Positions 5,447 to 5,522 of a stretch of DNA of 5,522 nucleotides are shown in pieces (the first letter of the stretch is position 1; every line of letters begins with the position of its first letter). The DNA is from Chloroflexota bacterium (GTDB lineage Bacteria > Chloroflexota > Anaerolineae > Anaerolineales > UBA4823). The translations under genes were made by a program, and so were the position numbers. The DNA is taken from assembly GCA_023395675.1 (NCBI GenBank), contig JAEWYL010000039.1, positions 1 through 5,522 of the forward strand, written 5' to 3'. The notes under the pieces were generated by a model that was given only the letters and a program-made list of their open reading frames with translations, searched no databases and was not told the DNA's origin.

Positions 5447-5460
5447 AGAACATTTGTACT
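5447..5460. promoter_or_regulatory. Second LexA-type operator (one-base variant)
   Basis: AGAACATTTGTACT is identical to the box at 3264-3277 except for one T-to-A change in the right arm (GTAC instead of GTTC). Identity continues into the flank (TAT to CTAT), giving 15 of 16 matching bases over 3264-3279 and 5447-5462. The imperfect arm predicts weaker binding and thus earlier or leakier expression. Confidence 0.55.
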
Positions 5461-5481
5461 ATTAATTAATCCAAAAGTCAA
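5453..5481 (-). promoter_or_regulatory. Predicted promoter of the SSB-tailed gene
   Basis: On the minus strand TTGACT (5481-5476) and TACAAA (5458-5453) are separated by 17 bases, with an A/T-rich spacer including ATTAATTAAT. The LexA-type box overlaps the -10 box. The expected start near 5446 leaves a leader of about 115 bases and excludes the longer reading frame from 5481. Confidence 0.5.
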
Positions 5482-5501
5482 GAGGCAAAATAAAGAAAGG
5501 C

Positions 5502-5515
5502 GGGGGGGTTTTTTT
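5502..5515. other. Homopolymer-rich window end
   Basis: Seven Gs are followed directly by seven Ts, then GGTGGGG to the end. This composition matches nothing else in the window and looks like low-quality sequence at a contig or read end. No feature should be inferred from it. Confidence 0.5.
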
Positions 5516-5522
5516 GGTGGGG

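Noticed and set aside
5332..5481. N-terminal extension of the SSB-tailed protein by 50 residues from a TTG.
   Set aside because: The extension would cover the predicted promoter and operator and has no ribosome binding site, whereas ATG 5331 has AGGAG eight bases upstream.
1..5522. CRISPR arrays, insertion sequences and attachment sites.
   Set aside because: No regularly spaced repeats, transposase or integrase frames, or paired terminal repeats were seen.

Overview
This is a GC-rich bacterial window (roughly 64 % G+C by eye) with strong AGGAGG-type ribosome binding sites and sigma-70-like promoters. It carries seven supportable genes in two blocks. The GAAC-N4-GTTC operator, the TTG start and the gene content would suit Chloroflexota (Anaerolineae-like) or another high-GC, Gram-positive-like lineage. 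No marker gene is present, so this placement is tentative. No rRNA, tRNA, CRISPR array, transposase or integrase was found.

Left block (about 10-3117), all on the minus strand and read right to left. A small cysteine-rich protein of unknown function (TTG start at 3014) has its own promoter with a palindrome over the -10 box. A moderate hairpin terminator or intercistronic stem at 2657-2678 follows it. Next come three closely spaced genes: a DinB/YfiT-like metal-binding four-helix protein (2078-2596), a beta-lactamase-fold serine hydrolase (989-2062) and an aminoglycoside-phosphotransferase-like kinase (66-977). Gaps between these three are 15 and 11 bases. A strong hairpin at 10-58 closes the run. 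It looks like an ordinary chromosomal operon of small-molecule modification or detoxification enzymes, and actual drug resistance cannot be read from the sequence.

Right block (about 3259-5481). A near-consensus plus-strand promoter (TTGACA, 17 bases, TATGTT) has a perfect LexA-type palindrome, AGAACATTTGTTCT, in its spacer. It drives a structured leader of about 175 bases, a 77-residue orphan protein and an overlapping 236-residue protein. The latter resembles a divergent macro domain and has an extra helical C-terminus. Facing it across a symmetric two-way terminator (4401-4449) is a minus-strand gene for a 284-residue protein of unrecognised family. That protein ends in an acidic EEEIPF tail, like the tip by which bacterial SSB recruits its partners. 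Its promoter carries a near-identical box, AGAACATTTGTACT.

The most interesting reading is that the macro-like and SSB-tailed genes form a small DNA-damage-inducible module under one LexA-like repressor. Shared operator, convergent layout and tail are visible in the sequence; joint function is inference. The last 20 bases are homopolymer-rich and look like a degraded contig end.
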